24,848 nt of DNA from JBBRHF01 sp038223055 (GCA_038223055.1 JBBRHF010000048.1:1-24848), one strand, 5' to 3'; shown: positions 5,489-15,931, counted from the stretch's first letter. Numbers and translations are program-made. The notes: a model not told the origin generated them from the sequence alone.

Positions 5489-8400
5489 TCAGGAACGCAA
5501 CAGGGTGCGGATGGTGCGCAGCGCGACGGAGAGGTTGGCGAGATCGAAGCTCTCGCTGGCCACGATCTCGCTCAGCGTGGCCCGGGCGCGGGCAAGTCCC
5601 TCAGCGTTTTGGCTCTCCCACTGCTCGATGCGTTTCGCGGGACCGCCGGCGTCGCCCGTCGAGGACAGCACGTTTCCGGTGAGCCCGGCCAGTGCGGAAT
5701 AGAGGTCGTAGCGCAGCGAGGAACGGGCCAGCGCCGACCACCGGTCCGATCGCGGCAGCGCAGTGATCCGGGTGAGCATCGCGTCGACCTCGAAGTGCGC
5801 GGAGAGGGTGTAGTAGATCTCGGCCACCTCCCGGGCAGGGGACTTGACGGTGGCGGCAATCTCCACGACGTCGAGCAGGGAGAAACCGTCCAGCAGCCCG
5901 GCCGCCCGCAGCGCGAGGGCTCCGGGAATGCCTTGCCGCTCCAGGTCGTCGGCGCGACGGTCGAGCCGGTCCCGCTCGGCACCGATCAGCAGGTCCGGAA
6001 CCTGCCCGATCAGCTCGGTGATGGGCGGCGCGAACTGCTCGATCTCGGCGGCGACGTCGAGCATCGATCTGCGCGCCTGCAGCAACCAGCGGACCCCGCG
6101 GTCGATCAACCGGCGCCCCTCGAGGTAGAGCGAGGTCTGGGCGTGGGTCGGCACCTGGTTGTCCAGCTCCTCGATGGCGGCCCAGTAGTGCCCAAGGCCG
6201 AACACCTCGCGGATCACGGTGTAGGCGCGCACGATCTCGACCGGCCCGGCGCCAGTCTCCTCCTGCGCCCGGAAGACCAGGGTGATCCCGCCGTGGTTGA
6301 CCAGGTCGTTGCTCACGCAGGTCGTAATGATCTGACGGCGCAGCGGGTGCCCGACCAGGAGTGGCTGGAAGCGCTCCACGATCTCCGGCGGGAAGTAGTC
6401 ACGCAGCGCGCCCTGGAACCAGGGCTCGTCGGGCATGTCGGAGGCCAGGATGTGCTCGGTGAGGGTGATCTTGGAGTAGGCCACCAGCACGGACAGCTCG
6501 CTGGAGGTCAGCCCGAGGCCCGCGGACTTGCGGCCCTCGAGGACCGCGAAGTCGGGCAGGAACTCGATCTCCCGGTCCAGCTCGCCGCGCGACTCGAGGT
6601 GCCTGATGAACCGTTCGTGCACCGAGAGCATGTCCACTGCCTGGCGCCGCGCGTTTCCCAGCAGGAGGTTCTGTTGGTAGTTGTCTACGAGCACGAGGTC
6701 CTCGACCTCGTCGGTCATGTCGACGAGCAGGGCGTTGCGTCGATCGCGCTCAAGGTCGCCGTCGGCCACGGCACGGTCGAGCAGGATCTTGATGTTCACC
6801 TCGTGGTCGGAGGTGTCCACGCCCGCGGAGTTGTCGATGGCGTCGGTGTTGATCCGGCCACCGGTGCCGCCGCGACCTAGCAGGGAGTACTCGATCCGGC
6901 CGAGCTGGGTGCACCCGAGATTGCCTCCCTCACCGACGACGCGGCACCGCAGGTCTCGCCCGTCGATGCGCAGCGCGTCGTTGGCCTTGTCCCCGACATC
7001 GGCGTGCGACTCGGTGCTTGCCTTGACGTAGGTCCCGATGCCGCCGTTCCACAGCAGGTCGACCGGGGCGGCCAGAATCGCGTGCATCAACTCGACTGGT
7101 GCGAGCTTGGTCACGCCGTCGGCGAGGCCCAGGCATGCATGCACCTCGGGGGTGATCTCCACCGACTTTGCGAGGCGCGAGTGCACGCCGCCGCCGGGCG
7201 AGATGAGCGCCCGGTCGTAGTCGGCCCACGACGAGCGCGGCAGGTCGAACAGGCGTCTGCGTTCGGCCAGCGATGCCGTCGGGTCTGGGGTTGGATCGAG
7301 AAAGATATGGCGATGGTCGAAGGCGGCCACCAGACCGATGTGCTTGGAGAGCAGCATGCCGTTGCCGAACACGTCGCCGGACATGTCACCCACTCCGACG
7401 ACCGTGAACTGTTCACTCTGGGTGTCGACGCCGAGTTCGCGGAAGTGGCGCTTGACCGACTCCCAGGCCCCCTTGGCGGTGATGCCCATCACCTTGTGGT
7501 CATAGCCGACCGAGCCGCCGGAGGCGAAGGCGTCCCCCAGCCAGAACCCGTAGTCCCCGGCCACGTCGTTGGCGATGTCGGAGAACGTCGCGGTGCCCTT
7601 GTCCGCGGCGACCACGAGATAGGTGTCGTCGCCGTCGTGGCGCACGACCTTCTCGGGGGGAACGACCGTGGCGTGGCCGTCGACGGTCATCAGGTTGTCG
7701 GTGAGATCGAGCATCCCGCGGATGAACGTCCGGTAGCACTCGACGCCTTCGGCGAGCAGCGCCTCGCGATCGGCGCCGGCGCCCGTCGGCGGCGCCTTGA
7801 CGACGAAGCCGCCCTTGGCCCCGACCGGAACGATGACGGCGTTCTTGACCATCTGGGCCTTGACCAGCCCGAGCACCTCGGTGCGGAAGTCCTCGCGGCG
7901 GTCGGACCACCGCAGCCCACCGCGGGCGACCGCGCCGAAGCGCAGGTGGACGCCCTCGACCCGGGGGCTGTAGACCCACATCTCGTAGGCCGGTCTGGGC
8001 TGCGGCAGGTCAGGGACTAATCGGGAGTCCAGCTTGAAGGAGATGTACTCCTTGTCGGTGCCGTCGGGCGCCGGCTGGAAGAAGTTGGTGCGCACCGTCG
8101 CGCGGATGCAGCCGAGGAAGGCGCGCAGGATGCGGTCCTGGTCGAGGCTCTCGACCGCGTCGAGTGCGGCGCCGATCTCGCCGAGCAGCTCGTCGGCGCG
8201 TTCGGCCGGCCCGGACTGTGCGGGGTCGAAACGCGCCTCGAACAACCGAACCAGGTGCCGCGCAATGTCGACGTTGGACGAGAGGCAGTCCTCGACGTAG
8301 GCCTGGCTGAATGTGGTGGCGCCCTGTCGCAGGTATTTTGCGTAGGCGCGCAACACCGTCACCTGACGCCAGGACAGCCCCGCCCGCAGCACCAGCGCGT

Positions 8401-10573
8401 TGAAGCGATCGCTTTCCGCGGCACCCCGCCAGACTGCGGCGAAGGCATCCTGGAACAGCGCGCCGGACGTGGTCCCGGGCGGCTCACCCGTCGGGGTGTA
8501 GCGCAACCCGAAGTCATAGACCCATGCTGCGGGACGACCCGGCCGAGCGATCTCATAGGGACGTTCGTCGACGACCTCGACTCCCATCGCCTGCAGCCGG
8601 GGCAAGACGAGCGAGAGCGACACCGGCTTGCCCACGTGGAACAGCTTGAAGCGGGTGTCACCCGGGCCGGCGTCGTGAGGCCGGTAGAGGCGGAGCGCGA
8701 TGTCGCCCTCGGCGGAGAGCTCCTCCAGCTGCAACAGGTCGTCCACGGCCTTCTGCGCCGCGTGGTCCTCCTTGTAGGCCTCCGGGAACGCGCCGCCGTA
8801 GACGGCGGCCAGCCGGTCGCCCCGGTCCTCCCCGCAGGTGCCCATCAGGGCGTCGGCGAAGTCGTCGTCCCACGATCTGGTGGCCGCCACCAGCTGCGCC
8901 TCGATCTTCGAGGGGTCCACGTCGGGCAGGCCACGATCGGGACCGACCCGTACGACGAAGTGCAGCCGGGCCAGCACCGACTCCGACACGAGTGCGGTGT
9001 AGTCGATGCTGTGCCCGCCGAACGCATCGAGCAGGATCTGCTCCATCAGATGGCGGACCTGCGTGGTGTAGCGGTCGCGCGGAAGATAGACCAGGCAGGA
9101 CATGTAGCGGCCATAGTCGTCCCGACGCAGGAACAGCCGCGGCCGCCGGCGCTCTTGCAGGTGCAGCACACCCAGCACGATCGGCTCGAGGTCGCGCGCC
9201 GAGATCTGGAACAGTTCGTCGCGCGGGTAGGTCTCGAGGATCTGGACCAGGTCTTTCCCGGAGTGGCTGTTGGGCGAGAAGCCGCCGCGTCGCAGCAGTT
9301 CGGCGGCCTTGCGCCGCAGCACCGGCACCCGCTGGATGCTCTCGTTGTAGGCGACCGAGGTGAACAGCCCGAGGAAGCGCTTCTCTCCGGCCACCGCGCC
9401 GGACTCGTCGAAGGTCCTGACCCCGACGTAGTCGAGGTAGGCCGGACGGTGCACCGTCGAGCGCGTGTTCGCCTTGGTCAGCACCAGAATCTGCGGGTCG
9501 AGGGCACGAAGACGCTCCTCCCGCGAGAGCCGCCCGAAGCCGATCGAGATCGGCTCGTCGGCGCGCAGGATGCCGAGACCGGTGCCCGGGACGGCGCGCA
9601 GCACAAGGTCATCCTCGGTGGCTTCACCCCCTGCACCGTGCGGTTCTTCAGCTCCGGGCTCTGCGGTCCCCGAGATGGTCACCCGCTCCAGGACGTACTC
9701 CCGGAAGCCCATGAAGGTGAAGTGCTCGTCGGACAGCCAACGCAGGAGTTCTCGAGCCTCCTCGACCTCCTGGGCGGGGACCCCGGCCGGCGCGCGATCT
9801 ACCAGTTCCTCAGAGAGCGAGACCGCCAGCGCGCGCATCTTCGGCCAGTCCTCGACCGTCTCGCGGACGTCGCGCAGGACGCGCCGCAGGTCGGCGACGA
9901 GCGCGGCCGTGTCGGCGTCGACCCGCCGGCGGATCTCGATGTGCATCCACGACTCGAACTCCGCGTCACCGCCCGGGGGCAGGGTCACGGTGTCGCAGAC
10001 CTCGATGAGGTCGCCGACGACGTCGCGTCGCACGACCATCTGCGGGTGCACGACCAGGGTGATGGCCCGGCCATGACGGGTCAGCTCCGCGTTGAGCGAG
10101 TCGACCAGGAACGGCATGTCGTTGACGACGACCTCGATCACCGTGTGGCCGTCGGCGGACCAGCCGTCCTCGGCAACGGTGGGGGTGAAGGCGCGAACGC
10201 GTGCGGTGCCCTGAGGGCGCCGCTCGGCCAGGTGACGGTGCGAGACTGCGGCACCGGCCACGTCGCGAGGGAGCCGGGCGACGAGGTCCTCGGGCGCCAC
10301 GTGACGGTAGTAGCGACGCAGCAGGGGAGCGAACTCGGCGACCGGCCAGCCGGCACCCGCCCCGCCGTCCGACCAGCCGTCCAGCTCGCCCGAGCCGCCG
10401 TCCAACCCGCCGCCCGACGCGCCGTCCAACCCGCCGCCCGAGCCGCCGTCCAACCCGCCGCTCCCCGACGCGCCGTCGCCCGAGCCGCCGGCGGCGAACT
10501 CGCCCGCCTGGTCGATCAGCCGCGCCTTGGCCCGCTCGAGCTGATCCAGCCGTTCACGCATGTCCGTCGACAT
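5489..10573 (-). CDS. gdh: Large NAD-dependent glutamate dehydrogenase
   Basis: A 1694-residue enzyme of the 180-kDa class, similar in size to the Streptomyces and mycobacterial enzymes (about 1620-1650). It oxidatively deaminates glutamate to 2-oxoglutarate and ammonia with NAD. The long N-terminal half carries ACT-like regulatory regions (HTVIEVVVNDMPFLVDSL and following). The catalytic part includes PVGAKGGFVVK near residue 915, GDYGFWLGDAFASGGSVGYDH, the nucleotide-binding GVGDMSGDVFGNGML near 1058, NGGIGTYVKAS near 1174 and GGTGGRINTDAIDNSAGVDTSDHE. ATG 10573 (MSTDMRERLDQLERAKA) was chosen because AGGGGAG lies about 10 bases upstream and the frame beyond it is non-coding in character. 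Residues of about 28-72 form an odd Gly/Ser/Leu/Asp linker that comes from a 24-bp DNA repeat. The gene follows pruA on the same strand, forming a proline/glutamate catabolic set. Confidence 0.95.
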   Translation of the reverse strand: MSTDMRERLDQLERAKARLIDQAGEFAAGGSGDGASGSGGLDGGSGGGLDGASGGGLDGGSGELDGWSDGGAGAGWPVAEFAPLLRRYYRHVAPEDLVARLPRDVAGAAVSHRHLAERRPQGTARVRAFTPTVAEDGWSADGHTVIEVVVNDMPFLVDSLNAELTRHGRAITLVVHPQMVVRRDVVGDLIEVCDTVTLPPGGDAEFESWMHIEIRRRVDADTAALVADLRRVLRDVRETVEDWPKMRALAVSLSEELVDRAPAGVPAQEVEEARELLRWLSDEHFTFMGFREYVLERVTISGTAEPGAEEPHGAGGEATEDDLVLRAVPGTGLGILRADEPISIGFGRLSREERLRALDPQILVLTKANTRSTVHRPAYLDYVGVRTFDESGAVAGEKRFLGLFTSVAYNESIQRVPVLRRKAAELLRRGGFSPNSHSGKDLVQILETYPRDELFQISARDLEPIVLGVLHLQERRRPRLFLRRDDYGRYMSCLVYLPRDRYTTQVRHLMEQILLDAFGGHSIDYTALVSESVLARLHFVVRVGPDRGLPDVDPSKIEAQLVAATRSWDDDFADALMGTCGEDRGDRLAAVYGGAFPEAYKEDHAAQKAVDDLLQLEELSAEGDIALRLYRPHDAGPGDTRFKLFHVGKPVSLSLVLPRLQAMGVEVVDERPYEIARPGRPAAWVYDFGLRYTPTGEPPGTTSGALFQDAFAAVWRGAAESDRFNALVLRAGLSWRQVTVLRAYAKYLRQGATTFSQAYVEDCLSSNVDIARHLVRLFEARFDPAQSGPAERADELLGEIGAALDAVESLDQDRILRAFLGCIRATVRTNFFQPAPDGTDKEYISFKLDSRLVPDLPQPRPAYEMWVYSPRVEGVHLRFGAVARGGLRWSDRREDFRTEVLGLVKAQMVKNAVIVPVGAKGGFVVKAPPTGAGADREALLAEGVECYRTFIRGMLDLTDNLMTVDGHATVVPPEKVVRHDGDDTYLVVAADKGTATFSDIANDVAGDYGFWLGDAFASGGSVGYDHKVMGITAKGAWESVKRHFRELGVDTQSEQFTVVGVGDMSGDVFGNGMLLSKHIGLVAAFDHRHIFLDPTPDPTASLAERRRLFDLPRSSWADYDRALISPGGGVHSRLAKSVEITPEVHACLGLADGVTKLAPVELMHAILAAPVDLLWNGGIGTYVKASTESHADVGDKANDALRIDGRDLRCRVVGEGGNLGCTQLGRIEYSLLGRGGTGGRINTDAIDNSAGVDTSDHEVNIKILLDRAVADGDLERDRRNALLVDMTDEVEDLVLVDNYQQNLLLGNARRQAVDMLSVHERFIRHLESRGELDREIEFLPDFAVLEGRKSAGLGLTSSELSVLVAYSKITLTEHILASDMPDEPWFQGALRDYFPPEIVERFQPLLVGHPLRRQIITTCVSNDLVNHGGITLVFRAQEETGAGPVEIVRAYTVIREVFGLGHYWAAIEELDNQVPTHAQTSLYLEGRRLIDRGVRWLLQARRSMLDVAAEIEQFAPPITELIGQVPDLLIGAERDRLDRRADDLERQGIPGALALRAAGLLDGFSLLDVVEIAATVKSPAREVAEIYYTLSAHFEVDAMLTRITALPRSDRWSALARSSLRYDLYSALAGLTGNVLSSTGDAGGPAKRIEQWESQNAEGLARARATLSEIVASESFDLANLSVALRTIRTLLRS
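10392..10463. repeat. 24-bp tandem repeat in the glutamate dehydrogenase linker
   Basis: Three adjacent 24-base units (10392-10415, 10416-10439, 10440-10463) differ at only a few bases around the shared core GCCGTCCAACCCGCCGC. A decayed part-copy follows up to about 10490. On the coding strand they encode eight-residue Gly-Gly-Leu-Asp-Gly-type units. The array is in frame, so it only changes linker length. Confidence 0.85.
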
Positions 10574-10866
10574 CGTCGTCGCGCTCCCCTGGGCCGCTTG
10601 GCGCCCGTTTGCCGCTCCGTTGCGTCCAGACCCTACTGCCGGACTCCGTCCGGACCGCCAGGTGGGCTTTGCAGATGAGAACGCAGCTCCCACAGCAGCG
10701 GGAAATAGTGCAGGCCGAGGCGGCCCCCGTAGGTCAGCCGCCCACCCCGCTCGCCGAACTGCCGGTCCCGGCCGCTCCGTGTCGTCTCGCTCAGTCGTCG
10801 TCGCTGTCAATCCTGGTCTCGGTCAATCCTCGTCTGTCAGCCGTCGTCTGTCAGTCGTCGTCTGGA
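10574..10866 (-). other. Gene-free stretch before the glutamate dehydrogenase, with imperfect 15-bp repeats
   Basis: This 293-base gap separates the small membrane protein from gdh. Between about 10782 and 10866, read on the minus strand, there are about five imperfect direct copies of a 15-base unit of the form (C/T)TGACNGACGANGA: CTGACAGACGACGG, CTGACAGACGAGGA, TTGACCGAGACCAGGA, TTGACAGCGACGACGA and CTGAGCGAGACGACA. They could be operator sites for a regulator of gdh or simply decayed repeats. No good -35/-10 pair is visible. Confidence 0.5.
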
Positions 10867-11124
10867 TCAGTCGCGGCGGAAGACCGCGTCGGCGACCGCC
10901 TGGACATCGCGATCGAGATGATCGAGCCGGCGGTCCACGGCGGTGAACCGGGTGTCCACGGCATCGAAGCGGGCGCCGACGGCGTCGAAGCGGGCGTCCA
11001 CGGCATCGAAGCGGGCATCGAGGAAGCCGCGGAGCAGGTGGAACTGGTTGACCATCATGGCCCCGATGACGCTGAGCAGCACCCCCACGAGCCCCAGCAA
11101 GGTCCAGCCCTGCGCGTCGGTCAC
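10867..11124 (-). CDS. Small membrane-anchored coiled-coil protein with heptad repeats
   Basis: An 85-residue protein. One transmembrane helix (about residues 5-27: WTLLGLVGVLLSVIGAMMVNQ) is followed by a run of seven-residue repeats: ARFDAVD, ARFDAVG, ARFDAVD, TRFTAVD, RRLDHLD, RDVQAVA. This heptad pattern indicates a rigid coiled coil, presumably on the cytoplasmic face. The repeats are also visible in the DNA as near-identical 21-base units (10943-11018). GTG 11124 was chosen over GTG 11130 because the ribosome binding site GGAGGAGG sits directly against the latter. The gene lies between pruA (84 bases upstream) and gdh. No known function; a scaffold or oligomerising membrane protein is an inference from structure only. 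Confidence 0.75.
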   Translation of the reverse strand: MTDAQGWTLLGLVGVLLSVIGAMMVNQFHLLRGFLDARFDAVDARFDAVGARFDAVDTRFTAVDRRLDHLDRDVQAVADAVFRRD

Positions 11125-11208
11125 GGGCACCTCCTCCGTTGGCTCAACTATGGCACGCGGGGGGACGCTAAGACCGTTCCCACGATCGACCTGTGGACGG
11201 CCTGCGCC

Positions 11209-12834
<1,626 letters not shown>

Positions 12835-12864
12835 CCGCCCATGGTGGCACGGGGGTCAGCGGCG

Positions 12865-13359
12865 TCAGAGGTCGAGTTCGACGAGAGCGTCGATCTCCTG
12901 CGCGGCGTACCACCCCAGCTCGTGATCCTCCACGCCGTCGACGAGGAAGCCGGCGTCCTCGTCGCCGGCGTCGGCCGCGGCGCAGACCAGGGCGCCAGCG
13001 CGTACGTCGACCTCGGCGGCGCCGTCGTCGACGTGCGCCGACACGACCTCGGCCAGCTCGATCGGCCGGCCCAGGCGCACGGCCGCCCGGTCGAGGTCGG
13101 GGGCGGGGCGGACCAGGGCGTCGGGCATCTCGGCCACGACGACGACGCGCCGGGCCGGATCCTGCGGTGACGCGGCGAGCAGCCGCAGCGAGGCCCGGGC
13201 GGCCACGGCCAGCGCGGCGTACTCCAGCGCCTCGCTGTCGCCCTCGACGTACCACTCGCGCAGCGCGGGGGTGACGGCGTAGGCGACCGGTGCGATGCTC
13301 GCACCGGTGTCGACCAGGGTGCGCAGCAGGGGCAACGTCGCCGGCAGATAGACGCGCAC
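12865..13359 (-). CDS. DUF6912-type conserved actinobacterial protein, unknown function
   Basis: A 164-residue soluble protein starting at GTG 13359, directly after the TGA of the patatin gene with no base between (TGAGTG), so its translation is probably coupled. It begins MRVYLPATLPLLRTLVDTG, continues with a helix rich in alanine (EALEYAALAVAARASLRLL) and a strand RRVVVVAEMP, and ends EDHELGWYAAQEIDALVELDL. I recognise the overall pattern as a small conserved actinobacterial family, which I recall as DUF6912, with no established activity. No cofactor or catalytic motif stands out. The acidic C-terminal half and the lack of signal or membrane segments suggest a cytoplasmic partner protein. 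Its position after a lipase and an acyltransferase is the only hint at a role. Confidence 0.75.
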   Translation of the reverse strand: MRVYLPATLPLLRTLVDTGASIAPVAYAVTPALREWYVEGDSEALEYAALAVAARASLRLLAASPQDPARRVVVVAEMPDALVRPAPDLDRAAVRLGRPIELAEVVSAHVDDGAAEVDVRAGALVCAAADAGDEDAGFLVDGVEDHELGWYAAQEIDALVELDL

Positions 13360-14331
13360 TCAGGTCACCGCGCCCAGCTCGTCGGGCCGGGGGTCGCGCA
13401 GCGCCGCCGCGCTCGTGCGCAGTGAGGTCTCGAGCACCTGCAGCCGCCGGGCGGGGTCCATCAGGTTGGCGCCCATCGCCTCGAGGTCCTCCGGGCCGGG
13501 AGCGAGCACCGTGATAGCCGCGCCGGCGGCCTGCACCTTGGCGGCCTCGCGCAGCATCCGTCGGGTCACCTGCCGGCGGACCCGCCGTTCGAGCTTGGTC
13601 ACCAGTCGGCGTGGGTGGTCGTCGATGAACGAGGCCATCGGGGCGAGGACATAGACCTCGTCGAGGCCCTCGGCGGCCACCAGGTCAACGCTTGTGGTCG
13701 AGCACGCGCCGCCGTCGACGTAGCGCCGGCCGCCGATCTCGATGGGGGCGTACCACCCCGGGATGGCGCAGGAGGCCATGACTGCCTCGTCCAGCGTCGC
13801 CGGCGGCTCCCCCGGGCGACCGAAGGCGACCCGGCGGCCGGTGTCGTAGGCCATCGAGACGACCCAGACGCCCGCGCGGGGAACCCAGCCGCTCCCGTCG
13901 GTGACCCCGCGCACCATGTCGCCGACGGCTCGCAGGCTGCCCTGCCCTGGCGGGGTCAGCGCGGCGAGCACGGCCAGCGGCGGCACGTGCCACGGCGCCA
14001 GCGCGGTGCGCCGAAGCAGCGCCGGCGAGCCCACGCCGAGGCGGGGCCGGGCCGGCACCGCGCCGCCGGTGGACTCGTCATAGTCCCAGTCGAGCCCCGC
14101 CGCGTGGGGCATCGGCAGGCCCAGCTGGTGGGCGTGCAGGTCGCCGGCCGAGAGCCCGGCCCCGAGCAGGGCGGCGAGCACGGAGCCCGCGGAGGTGCCG
14201 ACCAGGATGTCGGCGCGGTGAGGGGCGAAGCCCTCGACGTCGGCGATGGCATTGAGCGCCCCGATCGACCAGGCCGCGCCGAGCACGCCGCCCGCGCCGA
14301 GGATCACCCCTCGCCGTGGGCTCCTGCTCAT
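13360..14331 (-). CDS. Patatin-like phospholipase/lipid hydrolase
   Basis: A 323-residue patatin-family acyl hydrolase. The oxyanion-hole loop is GAGGVLGAAW (residues 12-21), the nucleophile is Ser47 in GTSAGS, and the catalytic Asp is D206 in YVDGGACS, giving the Ser-Asp dyad of the family. Such enzymes release fatty acids from phospholipids or neutral lipids. ATG 14331 is chosen because it overlaps the stop of the acyltransferase gene by ATGA; the open frame extends 14 codons further upstream, inside that gene. The C-terminal 80 residues are basic and alpha-helical (RRLVTKLERRVRRQVTRRML) and may touch a membrane. There is no signal peptide, so it acts inside the cell. The coupling with a WS/DGAT enzyme suggests turnover of the storage lipid made by its neighbour. 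Confidence 0.92.
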   Translation of the reverse strand: MSRSPRRGVILGAGGVLGAAWSIGALNAIADVEGFAPHRADILVGTSAGSVLAALLGAGLSAGDLHAHQLGLPMPHAAGLDWDYDESTGGAVPARPRLGVGSPALLRRTALAPWHVPPLAVLAALTPPGQGSLRAVGDMVRGVTDGSGWVPRAGVWVVSMAYDTGRRVAFGRPGEPPATLDEAVMASCAIPGWYAPIEIGGRRYVDGGACSTTSVDLVAAEGLDEVYVLAPMASFIDDHPRRLVTKLERRVRRQVTRRMLREAAKVQAAGAAITVLAPGPEDLEAMGANLMDPARRLQVLETSLRTSAAALRDPRPDELGAVT

Positions 14332-15758
14332 CGCACTGCCTCCCGCAACTCGATCAACGAGTCCAGGATGCACTGGGCGAGCACCTCGACGTCGGGCATC
14401 GCGTCACGGTCGGCGTTGAGCCCGAAGTAGACACCGCCGTCGTAGGAGGTCACGCCCACGCTGAGCGCCTGGTTCCTGGCGAGGGGGACGACGGGGTAGG
14501 CGGCCAGCAGCCGGGCGCCGGCGAGGTAGAGCGGCTGCTGGGGGCCGGGGACATTGGACACCACGAGGTTGAACCACCGCTTGGACAGCCCGTTGGCCAC
14601 CCTGGCGCCGAGGGCGTGAATGGTCGGCGGCGCGAACCCCGCCAGCCCCACCATGGCCTCGGCGCCGATCGCCTCGGCGCTGTCGCTGTGCGGCCGCATC
14701 CGGTAGGCCACCTGGTGCAGGCGCATGACGGCGCTGGGCTCACCGACGGGCAGATCCACGAGGTAGGACGCGACCCTGCTCGCCACGGCGCCGCCGGTCG
14801 TGACGCCGTCGCCGCCGTCCGCCTCGGCACGGACGCTGACCGGCACCATCGCGCGCACGGTGCGCCGGGTGCTCACCGCCTCCCCCCGCGTCAGCAGCCA
14901 GGCCCGCAGGGCACCGGCGACGACGGCTAGCACCACGTCGTTGACGTGCCCGCCGTGGGCAGTGCGGATGCGACGGAAGTCCTCGAGCTCGGTCGCGACC
15001 GTGGCGAAGCGGCGCTGTTCGCCGATGGGCACGTTCAGCGGGCTCACCGGGGCCGGCCTCGTGGCCCGACCGGCCGCCACGAGCAGTCCGCCGGCGGTGC
15101 CGAGGACCCGGTCCGCCGCGGTGCGTACGTCGGCGAGGGCGAGCCGGACCGTGTCCAGCACCAGGGTCGGGCGGTGCACGGCGTCGCCCACCGCCCCGCC
15201 GACCAGCTCGATCCAGGACGGGTCCGGCGACGGGCGCCACGAGTCGGGAACGGGTGGCTCGGGCCCGTCGGCGTCGCCGGGTTGCGCGGTGGTGTCGAGG
15301 ATCACCTGGCCGATGTCGATCGACCCGATGCCGTCGACCATCGCGTGGTGGGTCTTGGTGATCAGCGCGAACTGACCCCCGGCGAGCCCCTCGACGACGT
15401 ACATCTCCCACAGGGGGCGGCTGCGGTCCAGCCGGCGGCTCTGCACCCGGGCCACCAGCTCACCCAGCTGCTCGTCCGTGCCCGGGCGAGGCAGGGCAGA
15501 CCGGCGTACGTGGTAGTTGACGTCGAAGTGCTCGTCGTCGACCCAGACCGGGTTGGCCAGCCGGCCGGGCACGAAGCGTACCCGCTGGCGGTAGCGCGGC
15601 ACGTAGGCGATGCGCGCCGCGATGAGCTGGACCAGGTGGTCGTAGTCGAAGCCCGCCTCGGGCACCGCAAAGACGGCGACCCCCCCGACGTGCATGGGAG
15701 TTGTCGGCGCCTCGAGGTAGAGAAAGGAGACGTCCAGCGCGCTGAGCCGGTCGGCCAT
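14328..15758 (-). CDS. WS/DGAT wax ester synthase/diacylglycerol O-acyltransferase
   Basis: A 476-residue bifunctional acyltransferase that joins acyl-CoA to diacylglycerol or a fatty alcohol, giving triacylglycerol or wax ester. The catalytic motif HHxxxDG is present as HHAMVDG at about residues 136-142. Other family marks are LSALDVSFLYLE at the N-terminus, MHVGGVAVF, PRYRQRVRFVPG, RPLWEMYVVEG, NDVVLAVVAGALRAWL and, near the end, FNLVVSNVPGPQQPLYLAGARL and GLNADRDAMPD. ATG 15758 (MADRLSALD) is supported by GGAGG about 10 bases upstream and by family alignment; the frame extends another 27 codons, which do not look coding. It is the first gene of a tightly packed minus-strand set with the patatin and DUF6912-type genes. 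Confidence 0.95.
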   Translation of the reverse strand: MADRLSALDVSFLYLEAPTTPMHVGGVAVFAVPEAGFDYDHLVQLIAARIAYVPRYRQRVRFVPGRLANPVWVDDEHFDVNYHVRRSALPRPGTDEQLGELVARVQSRRLDRSRPLWEMYVVEGLAGGQFALITKTHHAMVDGIGSIDIGQVILDTTAQPGDADGPEPPVPDSWRPSPDPSWIELVGGAVGDAVHRPTLVLDTVRLALADVRTAADRVLGTAGGLLVAAGRATRPAPVSPLNVPIGEQRRFATVATELEDFRRIRTAHGGHVNDVVLAVVAGALRAWLLTRGEAVSTRRTVRAMVPVSVRAEADGGDGVTTGGAVASRVASYLVDLPVGEPSAVMRLHQVAYRMRPHSDSAEAIGAEAMVGLAGFAPPTIHALGARVANGLSKRWFNLVVSNVPGPQQPLYLAGARLLAAYPVVPLARNQALSVGVTSYDGGVYFGLNADRDAMPDVEVLAQCILDSLIELREAVR

Positions 15759-15895
15759 CTGGCGCGGGCCTCCATCTCGATAGGCAATTCCCGTGCTCGA
15801 CCCTCCATCGTGACACGCGGGGCGCCTCGGCTCGGCCACCTACAGTGAGTTGACCCCAGATCCCCACCCGATCCCCCGAAGCAGGAGCCCCGGAC

Positions 15896-15931
15896 GTGAC
15901 CATTGGCACGATCCCGGCCGGGCCGCGATGA
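15896..15931 (+). CDS. Possible 11-codon leader peptide coupled to the membrane protein
   Basis: GTG 15896 has a good ribosome binding site (AGGAG, 15883-15887, 8 bases away), unlike the main gene start. It encodes VTIGTIPAGPR and ends in TGA at 15929-15931, which overlaps the ATG of the membrane protein (ATGA). This could be a leader peptide that loads ribosomes on the next gene. Alternatively it marks a frameshift near 15926, with the true start at 15896. The sequence alone cannot decide. Confidence 0.4.
   Translation: MTIGTIPAGPR

Noticed and set aside
10381..10500. Possible CRISPR-like or regulatory repeat array
   Set aside because: The 24-bp units are adjacent without spacers and in frame inside gdh; this is a coding minisatellite.
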